NCBI GenBank assembly: GCA_045107135.1
Contig: JASFZI010000052.1
Span: forward strand, 1 to 5,020
Reading direction: 5' to 3'
DNA length: 5,020 nt
Origin: UBA6164 sp045107135
Lineage (GTDB): Bacteria > Patescibacteriota > Gracilibacteria > BD1-5 > UBA6164
This document shows, piece by piece, positions 3,877 to 5,020 of the stretch; the first letter of the stretch is position 1, and each line of letters opens with the position of its first letter. The notes under the pieces are model-generated. The model saw only the letters and a list, made by a program, of their open reading frames with translations. It did not search any database and was not told where the DNA came from. Position numbers and translations under genes: made by a program.

Positions 3877-5020
3877 TATTATTTTGAATTATATTTTTTA
3901 TATTATGAATTAATCAATTATTTGCAGAATCTATAACTTTGGCTTCTATTAATTCTAATTCTACTTTTGTTCTTCATAAAATATGAACAGAGCAAGAATG
4001 ATTTTTAGATAATCAATATACATATATTGAAGATTGATGATATTTTATTTCTAATTGAAGTGCTACTTGTTTTCGTAATCATTTATGACAAGCAATTAGT
4101 CCTGCTCCTTTTAGTTGTAGTGCTTTTACCTATCTTAATTCTCGGTACTGAAAATATCAAACTATAGAAACTGAAAGATTTCAATATTTCATAACAAAGC
4201 CATATAGTTCTCATTCTAGTCAAAGTAGTTCTTCATACAAGACTTCATATGTCATTGTATATGATAAAAAAGAAGATAATTTTTATCAAAATGCTTTCGC
4301 TCGGACTTATTCTCATACTAGTGCTCCTAGTTGGTTTTTTCTTGAATGACAATTATATTTTAAACATTACCAGTGACCTAGTCGGTATACTTTTAATATA
4401 AGTAATGAAACTTGAATTTGATTTGTAACTACAGAAATTCCTTGACCAAATATTCAACATATATTTATTTCATGAACTGTTTCATATCAAATTAAATATA
4501 ATTGAAGTGATTATTGAAGTACTTTATATAGTGTTTCTTGAAATTCTTTATACTGAACTACTTGGGCTTATGATGTAGATTTATGAATTTTAAAAAATTC
4601 TTCTTCTATAGATTTTCCTGAAAATCCTTTATGAATAAATATTACTAGAACTTCTTATCAAGATTATAATTGTTTAAATTATAAATGAGATATTATGTGT
4701 TCATTTTATTCATGAGATCATTCTACTCCTACTGAAGATACTTTTTGAGTATATTCGTATAAATTTGATTCCATTTTATCAACATGGACTTATTATCCTG
4801 ATGTTTATTTTCATCATTATAATAATTATTATAACTCTGGAGAGTGATGATGATGGTTTCAATCTAAAGAAACTATTATTGCTGATAATATAAAATTTAC
4901 TAAATTTTGACCTCTAAAAGTTGGTTATTATTCAGAAAGTGCATGAAGTTATAAAAAAACTTATTTTACTGCTGATTATAAATTAAAAACTAATGATGTT
5001 TTAAATTCAACTGTAAATTT
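3861..5020 (+). CDS. Secreted adsorption-protein candidate (pIII-like), at least 386 aa, cut by window end
   Basis: Begins with a clear Sec signal peptide: MIKK, a hydrophobic core IILFGIIFFILGI, then NQLFA with likely cleavage before ES (residues 22/23). The exported part is rich in Tyr, Ser, Asn and Gly, with a Ser-rich linker (residues 116-125), a Gly-Gly-Gly run at 329-331 encoded by three consecutive TGAs, and four cysteines spaced as two likely disulfide pairs (C70/C86 and C271/C280). A large exported protein after the small coat genes is the position of the adsorption protein (pIII) of filamentous phages, which binds the host receptor and is C-terminally membrane-anchored. No anchor is visible because the gene continues past 5020. 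I see no homology to known pIII, which diverges strongly. By my count 29 glycines are TGA and 2 are GGN. It is the only gene with CGG codons (residues 95, 148, 175). Confidence 0.7.

Noticed and set aside
665..5020. Many broken genes / pseudogenes under the standard code
   Set aside because: All interruptions are TGA, never TAA or TAG, and frames continue cleanly; recoding explains them.
665..5020. Mycoplasma-type code (TGA = Trp)
   Set aside because: TGA occupies conserved Gly positions, and TGG stands beside TGA in Rep.

Overview
The window is very AT-rich and only makes sense if TGA is read as an amino acid. Every sizeable reading frame carries in-frame TGA and ends at TAA. TGA falls where glycine is expected: the Leu-Asp-Gly-Tyr motif of the dihydrofolate-reductase-like fragment at the left edge, and the Gly-Ser before the catalytic Tyr of the replication protein. 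TGG is used separately for Trp. This is genetic code 25 (TGA = Gly), known from Absconditabacteria (SR1) and Gracilibacteria, so the host is most likely a Patescibacteria/CPR bacterium of one of those groups. By my count there are 67 in-frame TGA and 15 GGN glycine codons.

Layout. Bases 1-126 (minus strand) hold the start of a cellular-looking RibD-C/dihydrofolate-reductase-family gene that runs off the left edge. Bases 127-664 have no convincing gene but are rich in structure: four hairpins, a diverged 30-bp direct repeat with possible covariation, and a possible small RNA. From 665 onward everything reads rightward: a 62-aa unknown ORF, a GC-rich hairpin, a 342-aa Rep_trans-type rolling-circle initiator, a 78-aa unknown, a 53-aa possible ribbon-helix-helix regulator, an 80-aa possible ssDNA-binding protein, an 81-aa major-coat-like protein, a terminator, a 49-aa Phe-rich membrane peptide, a 95-aa single-TM protein, and a large secreted protein (at least 386 aa) cut by the window edge.

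The right-hand 4.3 kb has the module order of a filamentous phage (Inoviridae-like): structured intergenic region, rep, ssDNA-binding protein, major coat, terminator, small membrane proteins, pIII-like adsorption protein. The assembly ATPase (pI/Zot), the diagnostic gene, would be expected just beyond 5020 and is not visible. With the cellular-type gene at the left, the simplest reading is the left end of an integrated filamentous prophage in a code-25 bacterium.

How it may work (inference). Rep would nick an origin in the structured region upstream, and the 80-aa protein would coat the single strand. The small coat proteins and pIII-like protein would build the virion at the inner membrane. 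A 21-bp site, 18/21 identical, occurs upstream of both the 53-aa gene and the ssDNA-binding/coat transcription unit. This suggests one regulator controls itself and the structural genes. The mature part of the coat protein uses only GGN glycine codons, while Rep uses only TGA, suggesting expression-linked avoidance of the recoded codon.
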